24,076 nt of DNA from Candidatus Coatesiibacteriota bacterium (GCA_030631385.1 DAOVLG010000001.1:1-24076), one strand, 5' to 3'; positions 1 through 7,199 are shown, counted from the stretch's first letter. The notes: generated by a model not told the origin, from the sequence alone. Numbers and translations: made by a program.

Positions 1-409
1 CGGCGGTGATGTAGTCAATGGATGTGGTCAGGCTTGGCTCGATCAGCCGGCGTTCGACGTGGACCGTGATGGTCAGTACTTCCTCCGCCTCGGGGCGCTT
101 CATGGTGAAGTTGACGTTGCGCCGCATGTCGGTGAGGAAGGGGATCTCGACGTAGGTGAAGTCCACAAACCCGAGTGCCGAACAGGTAACGTCGTACTGG
201 CCGGGTGGGACGTCACTCCGCGAGAAGTACCCATCCTCGTCGGAGGTTGCATGGATGTCTGTGCCCTTGATCCGGATCGTCGCGAAGGGGATGGGCATCC
301 CGCTTTCATCGCTGACGACGCCGGATATCTGCGCGGTGATACCGGCCAGGACGGGCACGGTTATCGCCAAGCAGATGCAAAGGACCAGGGCCGTCTTTTG
401 AATGTTCAT
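1..409 (-). CDS. TonB-dependent receptor, N-terminal part (runs off window start)
   Basis: This is the first 136 codons of a gene that leaves the window at base 1. It starts at an ATG (407-409 on the minus strand) preceded by a strong GAGGGAGGG ribosome binding site. Residues 1-23 form a Sec signal peptide ending near VLAGITA. Residues about 26-105 look like a carboxypeptidase-regulatory-like beta-sandwich: ISGVVSDESGMPIPFATIRI, then a TSDEDGYF turn and PPGQYDV. It is followed by VERRLIEPSLTTSIDYITA, which resembles the entry to a TonB plug domain in receptors of this architecture. Known for the family: outer-membrane, energy-coupled uptake of large or scarce substrates. Substrate cannot be told because plug and barrel lie outside the window. 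A pure surface protein with the same N-terminal domain is the alternative. Confidence 0.8.
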   Translation of the reverse strand, partial: MNIQKTALVLCICLAITVPVLAGITAQISGVVSDESGMPIPFATIRIKGTDIHATSDEDGYFSRSDVPPGQYDVTCSALGFVDFTYVEIPFLTDMRRNVNFTMKRPEAEEVLTITVHVERRLIEPSLTTSIDYITA

Positions 410-735
410 CAACAACCCTCCCTCATCAAGTTACAGGTTTCAACGCTCACAATGATCATTAATGTAGTTGAGATGATACCTCCCCAAAGTGGCCGCAAAC
501 GGCAACTGTCAGTCTTTCACGGACGGTGCCGGGAAAACCTCCGTCGTCCCGTTTCTAAAGGTGTTTTTATAGTCTATGCAAGCGTAGTTAAAGGTAATAC
601 ACCCGGGGAGCCTTGTCAAGCAAAAACCTGGTCTGCGAATACCCTTAAACCGCACGTTTCCAAAGCGTAGGTGCTGGACTACGCCTTTTGTATCTGGTAA
701 CATCCGCCGGACCCGTCTTTAGTAAAAGAGCGGAT
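410..735. other. Divergent intergenic region between receptor and aspS
   Basis: It holds the minus-strand promoter and leader of the receptor gene. I see no convincing plus-strand promoter for aspS. The words GTGCTGGACTACGCC (671-685) and GCGCTGGACTACACC (740-754) are near-repeats across the aspS start and may be chance. Confidence 0.5.
591..619 (-). promoter_or_regulatory. Sigma70-type promoter for the TonB receptor gene
   Basis: On the minus strand there is a perfect -35 TTGACA (614-619), a 17-base spacer and a -10 TACCTT (591-596). Transcription would begin near 584, giving a leader of about 175 bases before the ATG at 409. I recognise no known riboswitch in this leader. Confidence 0.6.
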
Positions 736-2520
736 TTGGCGCTGGACTACACCAAGCGCAGCCACACCTGTGGCGGCATCTCGGCGGCCGATGTCGAAGG
801 GGAGGTTATCCTCTGCGGTTGGATCCGCCACGTGCGCGATCTGGGGGGAATCATCTTCCTGCGACTTTGGGACCGCTACGGCGAGAGCCAGGTCGTGGTG
901 GATCCCGAGCACGCCCCCGGGGCCCACCGGATCGCCAGCGGCTGCCACTTGGAGTACGTGGTGGCGCTGCGCGGTGTGGTCCGTTACCGGCCCGAGGATC
1001 AGATCCGACCGGACCAGCCCACCGGCGAAGTCGAGGTGCTGACCGACGAGCTGGAGGTGCTCTCGCCCGCAAAGCCGCTCCCCTTCCCCATCTCCGACGA
1101 GGCGCCAACCAACGAGGAACTCCGGCTAAGGCACCGCTACCTGGACCTACGGCGCGGTCCCATGACCGAGATGCTCCGTTTCCGCCACCGCTTCATGCTC
1201 CAGATGCGCAACTGGCTCTCCAAGGCCGGTTTCCTCGAGATCGAGACGCCGGTCCTGACCAGGTCCACCCCCGAGGGCGCCCGGGACTTCCTCGTGCCGA
1301 GCCGGGTCTACCCCGGTTGCTTCTACGCCCTGCCCCAAAGCCCTCAGATGTACAAGCAGCTCCTCATGGTGTCCGGCGCGGACCGCTACTTCCAGATCGC
1401 GCGCTGCTTTCGCGACGAGGACGCCCGGGCCGACCGTCAGGCTGAGTTTACCCAGCTCGACCTCGAGATGAGCTTCGCCAGCGTGGAGGACGTGCTCGGC
1501 ATCACCGAGGGACTTTTCAGCCATCTGTGGCGGGAGCTTCTCGGAATAGAGATCCCCGCGCCCTGGCCCCGGATGACCTACGGCGAAGCGTTGGATCGCT
1601 TTGGCACCGACAAACCGGATACCCGTTTCGACCTCGAACTGGTCACCCTTTCCGATGTCTTCCGGGAAACCGAGCTATCCTTCATCAAAGGGCCGCTCGA
1701 CGAGGGCGGTGTCGTGCGAGGTCTCAGGGTACCGGGTCAGGCCGGGGCGAGCCGCAAAACCCTGGCCGCTTGGGAAAATATTGCCAAGTCCGCCGGCGTT
1801 GGCGGCCTTGTCTGGATTAAGTGGCCCGACGACGGCTCCTGGAGCTCCAGTATCAAGAAGCATTTGACGGACGAGGCTGTCTCCGAGCTCCGGGGAGTTT
1901 CCAGGGCAGAGCCCGGCGATCTCCTCCTCCTGGCCGCCGGACCGGCCGGGCGGGTCAACACCGCCCTTTCCCGCCTGCGCCTCCATCTGGCCGCGGAGTT
2001 GGAGCTTATCCCCGAGGGAAGCTGGGACTTCCTCTGGGTGGTCGAGTTCCCCCTCTTCGAGACCGACGAGAAGGGGAATCTCACCTCGAGCCACCATCCC
2101 TTCACCATGCCCCACCCGGACGACCTGGACCGGCTCGAGAGCGACCCGCTCTCCGTCCGCTCGGCGAGCTACGACATCGTGATCAACGGCGTCGAGATCG
2201 CCTCGGGCAGCCCCCGAATCCACGATCGGGAGGTCCAGCGCCGGATCTTCCGGACTCTGGGTCTCTCCGACGAAGCCGTAGAGGAGCGTTTCGGTTTTTT
2301 CCTCGAAGGGCTCTCCTACGGCACGCCGCCCCACGCCGGCATCGCACCCGGACTGGACCGCCTGATCGCCTTGATGCTCAACCGGGAGAATATCCGCGAG
2401 GTGATCCCCTTCCCCAAGACCCTGCGAGCCTTCGATCCCCTCACCGGCGCGCCCGCGACCGTTGACGATAACCAACTGGCCGAGCTCGGCATTCAGGTCA
2501 GGAAAATCGGTTCGGATTAA
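736..2520 (+). CDS. aspS: Aspartyl-tRNA synthetase
   Basis: Cytoplasmic class II synthetase that charges tRNA-Asp with aspartate. The order is complete: OB-fold anticodon domain (residues ~8-110), motif 1 region FLEIETPVLT (~166-175), the QSPQ loop (~201-204), motif 2 with FRDED (~225-229), a GAD insert (~270-400) and motif 3 GIAPGLDRL (~535-543). I prefer the TTG at 736: it has AAGAG upstream, and the resulting 594 residues match the usual ~590 of bacterial AspRS. An earlier in-frame TTG at 688 has no ribosome binding site and adds 16 unusual residues. In the OB loop the usual RRRD reads RHVRD. The following residue is Leu (DLGG), as in tRNA-Asp-specific enzymes, whereas non-discriminating bacterial forms often have His there. 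This is only weak evidence on specificity. The gene stands alone. Confidence 0.97.
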   Translation: MALDYTKRSHTCGGISAADVEGEVILCGWIRHVRDLGGIIFLRLWDRYGESQVVVDPEHAPGAHRIASGCHLEYVVALRGVVRYRPEDQIRPDQPTGEVEVLTDELEVLSPAKPLPFPISDEAPTNEELRLRHRYLDLRRGPMTEMLRFRHRFMLQMRNWLSKAGFLEIETPVLTRSTPEGARDFLVPSRVYPGCFYALPQSPQMYKQLLMVSGADRYFQIARCFRDEDARADRQAEFTQLDLEMSFASVEDVLGITEGLFSHLWRELLGIEIPAPWPRMTYGEALDRFGTDKPDTRFDLELVTLSDVFRETELSFIKGPLDEGGVVRGLRVPGQAGASRKTLAAWENIAKSAGVGGLVWIKWPDDGSWSSSIKKHLTDEAVSELRGVSRAEPGDLLLLAAGPAGRVNTALSRLRLHLAAELELIPEGSWDFLWVVEFPLFETDEKGNLTSSHHPFTMPHPDDLDRLESDPLSVRSASYDIVINGVEIASGSPRIHDREVQRRIFRTLGLSDEAVEERFGFFLEGLSYGTPPHAGIAPGLDRLIALMLNRENIREVIPFPKTLRAFDPLTGAPATVDDNQLAELGIQVRKIGSD

Positions 2521-2666
2521 CATCTTCATTAGCTGTTTAACTCTAGGTGGATTTCCGGGTTCACCCGGCTGGTTCCCCCTTCCTTTCGCCGATGGGCGGA
2601 CCGATCAAGGATCAGGTGCAGCCTCGGCTCTCGAATTATTCGTAAGTTTGGCCGAGGGAAGTCTGG

Positions 2667-2695
2667 TTGACGGATCGCTTTCTCCATGCTAACCT
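2667..2695 (+). promoter_or_regulatory. Possible promoter upstream of the ferredoxin gene
   Basis: TTGACG (2667-2672) is followed after 17 bases by TAACCT (2690-2695), about 35 bases before the ferredoxin ATG. The -10 is poor, so this is tentative. Confidence 0.25.
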
Positions 2696-2729
2696 TGTAT
2701 ATAACCGCTTCGACGCTAGGCGGTGAGCT

Positions 2730-2930
2730 ATGCTCGACATCAACCGCCAGCTCTGCGCGTACTGCGGAGGGTGTGTGGGGGTGTGTCCCACGCTGGCCCT
2801 GTTGCTCGATGAGCTGACGCTGGTGGTGGACCAGGGGCTGTGCAATGGCTGCGGCAACTGCGTCGCCGTCTGTCCCGTGGGCGCTCTGAACCTTAGCAAA
2901 AATGCTGTCGGAGTTGACGTATCGGAGTAA
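2730..2930 (+). CDS. 2[4Fe-4S] ferredoxin-like protein
   Basis: A 66-residue protein with two canonical cluster-binding motifs, CAYCGGCVGVCP (residues ~9-20) and CNGCGNCVAVCPVGAL (~39-54). The start ATG follows GGCGGTGAG. Small dicluster ferredoxins transfer single electrons in the cytoplasm. It lies upstream of a radical SAM enzyme, which needs a low-potential electron donor, so a partnership is plausible but inferred. The last residues (KNAVGVDVSE) lack the usual Glu/Ala-rich tail. The tail of a second ferredoxin survives 380 bases downstream, so the original locus probably held two ferredoxins in tandem. Confidence 0.88.
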   Translation: MLDINRQLCAYCGGCVGVCPTLALLLDELTLVVDQGLCNGCGNCVAVCPVGALNLSKNAVGVDVSE

Positions 2931-2934
2931 AATC

Positions 2935-3114
2935 ATGGAAACTGTAAAAGCCTACTATGATGACGATACAATTGTACTTCCAGAGAGCTTCCATCACCGA
3001 AAAGGGCCGGTATTCGTAGTCTTTCCCGATGTCAATGAATCAATGGTCCTTGCCGAAGAGGTGCTTGTAGAAATCTGGGATAACGACGAAGACGCGGCCT
3101 ATGACGACTTATAA
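2935..3114 (+). CDS. Small antitoxin-like protein (orphan)
   Basis: A 59-residue acidic protein starting at an ATG with GGAG seven bases upstream, four bases after the ferredoxin stop. The N-terminus METVKAYYDDDTIVLPESF resembles small DUF104/AF2212-like antitoxins (short beta-strand start, xVKAYYD, a V/P segment, then KGPVFVVF). The C-terminus is very acidic (WDNDEDAAYDD). No toxin gene follows; a MITE-like element begins two bases after the stop. It may be an orphan antitoxin, or its toxin may have been lost when the element inserted. Family assignment rests on a short pattern and is uncertain. Confidence 0.5.
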   Translation: METVKAYYDDDTIVLPESFHHRKGPVFVVFPDVNESMVLAEEVLVEIWDNDEDAAYDDL

Positions 3115-3115
3115 A

Positions 3116-3273
3116 CCAAGACTGTTGCATAAAAGGTGTCTTCGTAGGGGCGACCCTCTGCGGTCGCCCGCGGGCGGGGGCGGAGCCCCGCCCCTACAGG
3201 GAATATTCGTTTATCGCTGACAGCTCTGCTAGCCATCAAATTACGCCAAAATGGCATTTTGCAACAGTCTCGG
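3116..3273. mobile_element. MITE-like element with 14-bp terminal inverted repeats
   Basis: The ends are CCAAGACTGTTGCA (3116-3129) and the inverse TGCAACAGTCTCGG (3260-3273), 13 of 14 matching. The roughly 158-base element has no coding capacity. It contains GC-rich palindromes bounded by GTAGGGGC (3144-3151) and GCCCCTAC (3190-3197), related to repeats elsewhere in the window. No clear target duplication is visible. The gap between two parts of a ferredoxin locus is where it sits. Confidence 0.6.
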
Positions 3274-3313
3274 TATTGATAAGCGATTGTTTCCACCGGC
3301 GTAGCGAGTGGCG

Positions 3314-3388
3314 AATAGGTGCGGCAACTGCGTGAAGCTGTGCCCGGTCGGGGCGCTGAGTCTGGTCGAAACGGCAGAGACCGCTTAG
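3314..3388 (+). pseudogene. 3' remnant of a second ferredoxin gene
   Basis: In frame from 3314 the sequence reads ANRCGNCVKLCPVGALSL and ends at a TAG at 3386-3388. It matches the second cluster motif of the ferredoxin at 2730 but differs at many third positions, so it is an old paralogue and not a fresh copy. An upstream in-frame stop at 3302-3304 leaves no room for the first cluster. The radical SAM gene starts 16 bases later, which suggests that this was the original operon partner. Confidence 0.72.
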
Positions 3389-3404
3389 TAGGTGCTGAAT
3401 CCCG

Positions 3405-4469
3405 ATGGCCCTCAGTCTAAAGCGCGTCAGACCCCAGTGGCTTTTTAACCTGGCCAAAAACGTCCTCAAGGTCCGGTTCCAGAAGGATTCGGCCCGCGGG
3501 CGCGAGGTCTACCCCGTTTTAGCCAGCTACAACATCACCAACCGTTGCGACATGCGCTGCGTTTACTGCGGTTACCCAAAGATGGACCGGCGTGAGCTCC
3601 CGACGGCGGACAAACTCCGCGTCCTGGAGAAGATCCGCCCCGGCATCCCGGCCCTGGACATCTCCGGCGGAGAGCCGCTGATCCTGAAGGACATTGACGA
3701 GGTCATCGCTTACGCCTACGACCTCGGCTTCGCCCCCCTGGTGTTGAACACCGACCTGATGCAGATGCGGCGGCATGAAATATTATTAGACTATGTAGAC
3801 CAGATGATCGTCTCCCTGGACTCGGTGGAGCCCGCGGTCTGGGACCCCATCGTCGGCGTTAAGGGGGCCTGCGAGCGGGTGATGGGCAACCTGCGCCACT
3901 ACGCCCGGGCCCAGGATGAGAAACAATTCCAGATCAACATCAACGCCGTGATCCTCCCCGATCATCTGGACCAGGTGCTGCCTGTCTTGGACTTCGCCGC
4001 CGAGATCGGCGTCAGCTTCAACGCCGTGCCGAGGGTGGACGGCTTCGAGCCGAACCCGGAGCTGGTGGGCAATCCACAGTACCAGGCGCTCATCGAAGAA
4101 CTCATCCGCCGTAAAGAGGAAGGCTACCCGGTCTTAAACACCACCCTCTACCTGGAGCGGGTGCGCGATTTCCTCCCCTACCGCTGCTACGCCACCGTCA
4201 CCCCCAAGGTCGGACCGCTGGGTCAGGTGTTCTACCCCTGCACCAAGATGCACTGGGTCGCCGGGAACCTCTTAGAGGAGCCGAGCCTCTGGGCCGTCAT
4301 TAAGCGCGCCTACCGCGAGGCGCCCCGGCACCACTGCGGCCGCCTCTGCTACATGAGCTGCTACATGGAGCCCATCCACTACCTGGAGCACCCGATCAGC
4401 TTCCTAGCCGAGGGACACCTGAAGCGCCTCGTCGGTAAACGCAACGAGGGGGTGGCCGAGTCGGCCTAG
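3405..4469 (+). CDS. Radical SAM protein with C-terminal cysteine cluster
   Basis: A 354-residue cytoplasmic enzyme. The radical SAM CxxxCxxC motif is CDMRCVYC (residues ~49-56, after YNITNR), followed by the SAM-binding glycine motif DISGGEPL (~85-92). The C-terminal third adds extra cysteines (YRCYATVTP, YPCTKMHW, HHCGRLCYMSC), suggesting an auxiliary iron-sulfur cluster as in SPASM/twitch-type enzymes. The substrate is unknown; it is not HpnH, MoaA or PqqE by any motif I can see. A ferredoxin remnant 16 bases upstream and an intact ferredoxin further upstream suggest a dedicated electron donor. The N-terminus (MALSLKRVRPQWLFNLAKNV) is basic and amphipathic, so loose membrane association is possible. 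The start has a weak site (TAGGTG). Confidence 0.85.
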   Translation: MALSLKRVRPQWLFNLAKNVLKVRFQKDSARGREVYPVLASYNITNRCDMRCVYCGYPKMDRRELPTADKLRVLEKIRPGIPALDISGGEPLILKDIDEVIAYAYDLGFAPLVLNTDLMQMRRHEILLDYVDQMIVSLDSVEPAVWDPIVGVKGACERVMGNLRHYARAQDEKQFQININAVILPDHLDQVLPVLDFAAEIGVSFNAVPRVDGFEPNPELVGNPQYQALIEELIRRKEEGYPVLNTTLYLERVRDFLPYRCYATVTPKVGPLGQVFYPCTKMHWVAGNLLEEPSLWAVIKRAYREAPRHHCGRLCYMSCYMEPIHYLEHPISFLAEGHLKRLVGKRNEGVAESA

Positions 4470-4496
4470 GATGCGCTATTCATATGTTTAATAAAG

Positions 4497-4516
4497 AAGC
4501 CCCGACGGGGCTTTTT
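4497..4516 (+). terminator. Rho-independent terminator after the radical SAM gene
   Basis: Stem AGCCCC/GGGGCT around a two-base loop followed by a T run, 27 bases after the stop codon. Confidence 0.85.
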
Positions 4517-4653
4517 CCTATATTCAAGATGGGATAACCTGCTTATTTCGTACAATTCGAGGAGTGCTTCCTGCAGGTAGTTCAGCCTGTTTGGATCGTT
4601 GTGATGGTTGAAGCACAGGGGTGGACCTTGGACGGTTGGCTCGCCACATTTGT

Positions 4654-4690
4654 CCCCTCGCCCCTCTGGGGAAAGGGTTAGGGTGAGGGG
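4654..4690. repeat. CCCCTC...GTGAGGGG palindromic intergenic repeat
   Basis: Imperfect inverted repeat, CCCCTCGCCCCTCTGGGG then AAAGGGTTAGGGTGAGGGG. Related copies lie at 4933-4965, 17001-17058 and 17080-17112. In the 4470-5063 gap it is the first of five adjacent repeat units. Confidence 0.6.
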
Positions 4691-4757
4691 TAGGGCGGGG
4701 CTTCTACGCCCCGCCGCCGATTTAATCACGCGGTCGCCCGCAGAGGGGCGACCCTAC
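4691..4757. repeat. GTAGGGGCG-family palindromic repeat
   Basis: Two hairpins: GGCGGGG around CTTCTACG (from 4691), and GGTCGCCC (4732-4739) paired with GGGCGACC, ending in CCCTAC at 4757. The second hairpin shares its CTCTGCGG loop, inverted, with the core of the element at 3144-3169. Confidence 0.6.
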
Positions 4758-4799
4758 ATTGACGGAGCCAAACGCAGAGCCTCACCCAATACAGAAAAG

Positions 4800-4821
4800 A
4801 CAAGGGGTTTTAACCCCTTGT
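4800..4821. repeat. CAAGGGGTT...AACCCCTTG palindrome, copy 1
   Basis: Near-perfect palindrome: ACAAGGGGTT and AACCCCTTGT around TT. Other copies are at 16895-16914 and 21840-21857. The stem could act as a terminator-like or REP-like structure. Confidence 0.65.
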
Positions 4822-4874
4822 TTCAACGCAGAGGCGGTCCTCTGAGCCCGCCCGCAGGAGGGGCTGGAGACCCA

Positions 4875-4919
4875 CCCCTACGACGCATAACATGCGTAGG
4901 GGCCGACCTTTAGTCGGCC
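4875..4919. repeat. CCCCTACG/CGTAGGGG palindrome plus GGCCGAC hairpin
   Basis: CCCCTACG (4875-4882) is inverted as CGTAGGGG (4895-4902), with an inner ACGCAT/ATGCGT stem, and is followed by GGCCGAC/GTCGGCC (4901-4919). It belongs to the same broad family as 3144-3197. Confidence 0.6.
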
Positions 4920-4932
4920 CGTTTCATTCGTT

Positions 4933-4965
4933 CCCTCGTCCCTTTAGGGAGAGGGCCACGGTGAG
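4933..4965. repeat. CCCTC...GTGAG palindromic repeat, copy 2
   Basis: CCCTCGTCCCTTTAGGGAGA followed by GGGCCACGGTGAG; a variant of the 4654 repeat. From here to 5063 I see nothing further. Confidence 0.55.
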
Positions 4966-5063
4966 TTGGGATAAAGAATTATTTTAGAGGTATCGCATTG
5001 GGCGACTGTGCAGGCGCTGCGGCAAGCTGTACGGACAGCTTAGTAATTCGAAGTCCTTTGGGT

Positions 5064-6275
5064 CTAAAAGCCGGGAAGGGGTACGGGGGTCAGGCAGAGC
5101 CAGAGTAGAACGAGGGCCCCGTAAGCACCGAGCCTGCGGGCCTTGTTCAGAGGCGTGATGTCGTCCAGCGGCGCCGGCCTCTTGCGGGAAACGAAGAAGA
5201 GGACGCCGATCCACACCAGCCAGCCGGGCCAGAAGAAGGAAAAGAAAAGCAGGGCGATTACGATCAGCCCTCCGAGGGGTTTATAGGCCCTGCGAAGACC
5301 GGCGAACACCACGTGCCCGCCGTCGAGCTGTCCCACGGGGATGAGATTGAGAGCGGTTACGAAGAGGCCAAGCCAACCGGCGAAGGCCACCGGGTGCAAA
5401 AGGATCACCTGATCGGAGGTCAGCGGCCCGACGACGATAAGTTGGAGAAATTTAAACAGCGGCGGAAGGTTGACCAGGAGAGGTACGTTCGGCTCGTTGA
5501 AAAACCGGAGAAGGATGAGACCGGGAGAGCCGTAGGTCAACTCGAACTCGGGCCAGTAGAGATGAACGAAATCGCCCGGCTTGAGCGGCACCACCTCGGA
5601 AAGGGATAAACCGATCGTGATGACGATGATTGACGCGACAACACCGGTCAGGGGACCGGAGATACCGATGTCGAAAAGGGCCTTTCGATGGGGAACCGGT
5701 GATCTCATGCGGATCACCGCCCCCGCCGTTCCCAGCAGCGGGTTAGGCATGGGAAGGAGCAGTGGGAGGGTGGCGATTACGCCGTACCGGCGCGCGGTAA
5801 TGTAGTGCCCAAACTCATGCGAGAGGAGGATGAATAAAAGCGAGGCGGCGAAGGGAAGCCCCTCGTACCACAACTCGGGGTGTTCGAGGATATCAACTCC
5901 GGCGTGCATGCCCCCGGCCCAGAGCACCGTCAGGACCGCCGTCACGGCGAAGAGAAGCTGTAGACGTTTGTTGAATCCGCGTCCGATCCTTTTTGTCCCG
6001 ATCCTCACCCGGGCGCAGTCGGCCGACCCGGAAACCCTTGCCGTGTAGCCCAGGGAGCCGCACACCTCGATGATGCCCCGGATCGCCTCCCGCGGTTTTC
6101 CTCTAAGCTCTCCGGTGTAGTGGATAAGCCGGGCGTCATAGTGCTGCTGAAGGATCTCGATGTAGGGCTCCAACTGCTGGGATAATTGCGCGGAGACATG
6201 CCCGAAAGCCTCCAGCTCACGGCGGAGGTTGCGCGCAGGTTCCTTCCCGAAGAGACCTGTTATGAGACCCATCAT
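5064..6275 (-). CDS. Site-2-type membrane metalloprotease (M50)
   Basis: A 403-residue polytopic inner-membrane protein. The zinc site HEFGH is at residues 153-157 and the third-ligand motif NLIPVGQLDGGH at 310-321, both inside hydrophobic segments, so the catalytic residues of intramembrane M50 proteases are present. A soluble N-terminal region (~1-100) precedes the first membrane segment at ~104-121. The architecture (N-domain, then HEFGH, then a long loop before the LDGGH segment) is closer to the EGY-like branch than to RseP, since no PDZ domain is visible between the motifs. Two ATGs are adjacent; the first (6273-6275) is used here and the ribosome site is weak. It follows ruvX by 80 bases on the same strand and may be cotranscribed. 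The target protein is unknown. Confidence 0.9.
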   Translation of the reverse strand: MMGLITGLFGKEPARNLRRELEAFGHVSAQLSQQLEPYIEILQQHYDARLIHYTGELRGKPREAIRGIIEVCGSLGYTARVSGSADCARVRIGTKRIGRGFNKRLQLLFAVTAVLTVLWAGGMHAGVDILEHPELWYEGLPFAASLLFILLSHEFGHYITARRYGVIATLPLLLPMPNPLLGTAGAVIRMRSPVPHRKALFDIGISGPLTGVVASIIVITIGLSLSEVVPLKPGDFVHLYWPEFELTYGSPGLILLRFFNEPNVPLLVNLPPLFKFLQLIVVGPLTSDQVILLHPVAFAGWLGLFVTALNLIPVGQLDGGHVVFAGLRRAYKPLGGLIVIALLFFSFFWPGWLVWIGVLFFVSRKRPAPLDDITPLNKARRLGAYGALVLLWLCLTPVPLPGF

Positions 6276-6355
6276 TTTAGAGCAGCCAGGGTGTAGAGGT
6301 TCAATTGCGATAGGTTGTAGTGGCCATATTTTTCAGGATGTGCGCCGCCCACCCC

Positions 6356-6769
6356 TCAGCTCGACAACATCTCGAGGTAGGTCTGGAGAAGAAGAGCTGC
6401 GGCGACGGCATCCACGATCCCCCGTTGGGACCGCGCATCGTAACCTGCATCCCGAAGGGAGCCTTCCGCCATCTTGGTCGTGTAGCGCTCGTCAATGAGG
6501 TGAACCGGTAAAACCAGGTGGGACTCCAGGGCCGCGAGGAATCCCTCGACAGCCGCGACGGAGTCTCCCCTCGAGCCGTCTTCTCTTAAGGGCAGACCGA
6601 GAACGACCTCCTCGACGTTCTTCTCGATGGCGAACAGGCAGAGGTGGCGTACATCCGCCAGGAGGTTTCGGCGCTCGTACACGCCGTGGGGCTGGGCGAT
6701 TATCCCCTCCGGATCGCTCAGCGCCAGACCGATCCGCTTTTCCCCGTAATCAATGCCCAGGTAACGCAT
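6356..6769 (-). CDS. ruvX: RuvX/YqgF-type Holliday junction resolvase family protein
   Basis: A 137-residue protein of RNase H-like fold. The start MRYLGIDYGEKRIGLALSDP carries the conserved GIDYG motif with the first catalytic Asp. VVLGLPLREDGS (~55-66) is the usual second motif region, DERYTT (~91-96) the third, and DAVAAALLL near the C-terminus supplies the last acidic residue. The length is typical. In other bacteria the family processes 16S rRNA precursor ends or resolves recombination junctions. The frame is open further upstream, but the family start at 6769 is clear. No Shine-Dalgarno precedes it; a -10 box lies only seven bases upstream, so the mRNA may be leaderless. Confidence 0.92.
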   Translation of the reverse strand: MRYLGIDYGEKRIGLALSDPEGIIAQPHGVYERRNLLADVRHLCLFAIEKNVEEVVLGLPLREDGSRGDSVAAVEGFLAALESHLVLPVHLIDERYTTKMAEGSLRDAGYDARSQRGIVDAVAAALLLQTYLEMLSS

Positions 6770-6776
6770 GGGAGGC

Positions 6777-6782
6777 AGTATA
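6777..6782 (-). promoter_or_regulatory. -10 box immediately upstream of ruvX
   Basis: TATACT on the minus strand ends seven bases before the ruvX ATG, which would put the transcript start at or next to the A of ATG. No good -35 is seen (TTCCGT at 17-base spacing). Confidence 0.35.
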
Positions 6783-6827
6783 CTAAAAGGGCTTCCGGTA
6801 CGGAAGGGTGGCGGCAGCGTTTTGGAC

Positions 6828-6856
6828 TTGACGGTTGCCGGGAGAATTGGTAAGGT
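6828..6856 (+). promoter_or_regulatory. Promoter for the cold-shock gene
   Basis: TTGACG (6828-6833), a 17-base spacer, and TAAGGT (6851-6856). Start of transcription would be near 6863, leaving a leader of nearly 90 bases before the ATG, in line with the long leaders typical of csp genes. Confidence 0.5.
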
Positions 6857-6950
6857 TTTCCTCAGTTGTAGGACGAACCGGGCGAGTTGCGCCCACATTT
6901 AATCACCTGGCCGGTCGGGAGCCGGTGGAACTCGATGAAGGGGATAAACG

Positions 6951-7169
6951 ATGTCTGAGGAAGCCCTCAACGGCACCGTCAAGTGGTTCAACAGGGTCAA
7001 GGGGTACGGTTTCATCCAACGGTCCAATGCCCCCGACCTCTTCGTGCACTTCTCCGATATCCTGGACGAGCCCCAGGAGCTTGCCGAGGGGGATAGGGTG
7101 GAGTTCGAGATCCAGGATGACCCCAAGGGCAACCGGGCGGTGAAGGTGCGCCGGGTAAAGGAGGAGTAA
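6951..7169 (+). CDS. Cold-shock domain protein
   Basis: A 72-residue single cold-shock domain protein of the CspA type. It has NGTVKWFNRVKGYGFI with RNP1 (KGYGFI) and RNP2 (LFVHFSDI), then the LAEGDRVEFEI strand. These proteins bind single-stranded RNA or DNA and melt RNA structure. The residue after VHFSDI is Leu-Asp-Glu in place of the common xxxxG loop, and the C-terminal tail is basic (KVRRVKEE). AAGGGG precedes the ATG. It has its own promoter and a strong terminator, so it is a single-gene unit. Which csp paralogue it is cannot be told. Confidence 0.96.
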   Translation: MSEEALNGTVKWFNRVKGYGFIQRSNAPDLFVHFSDILDEPQELAEGDRVEFEIQDDPKGNRAVKVRRVKEE

Positions 7170-7199
7170 GGCGGAATCAATACCGGGTGAGCTTTAAGC

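Noticed and set aside
503..515. GGCAACTGTCAGT as a possible second Zur box near the TonB receptor
   Set aside because: Only one half-site matches GCAACT and the symmetry is wrong; it also lies downstream of the promoter.
671..754. Near-repeat of GTGCTGGACTACGCC across the aspS start
   Set aside because: Only about 15 bases long and one copy is coding; chance or codon bias is enough to explain it.
1675..2529. Long minus-strand open frame (284 codons) opposite aspS
   Set aside because: It is the antisense shadow of a firmly identified gene in GC-rich DNA and has no family signal or ribosome site.
2557..2710. tRNA-like words (GGTTC, GGCCGAG) in the gap before the ferredoxin gene
   Set aside because: No acceptor stem or cloverleaf could be formed; CCGGGTTCACCCGG is only a small hairpin.
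4994..5050. Words resembling a ferredoxin end (TGCGGCAAGCTGT) after the repeat-rich gap
   Set aside because: No frame gives the CxxCxxC pattern; similarity is limited to short common words.
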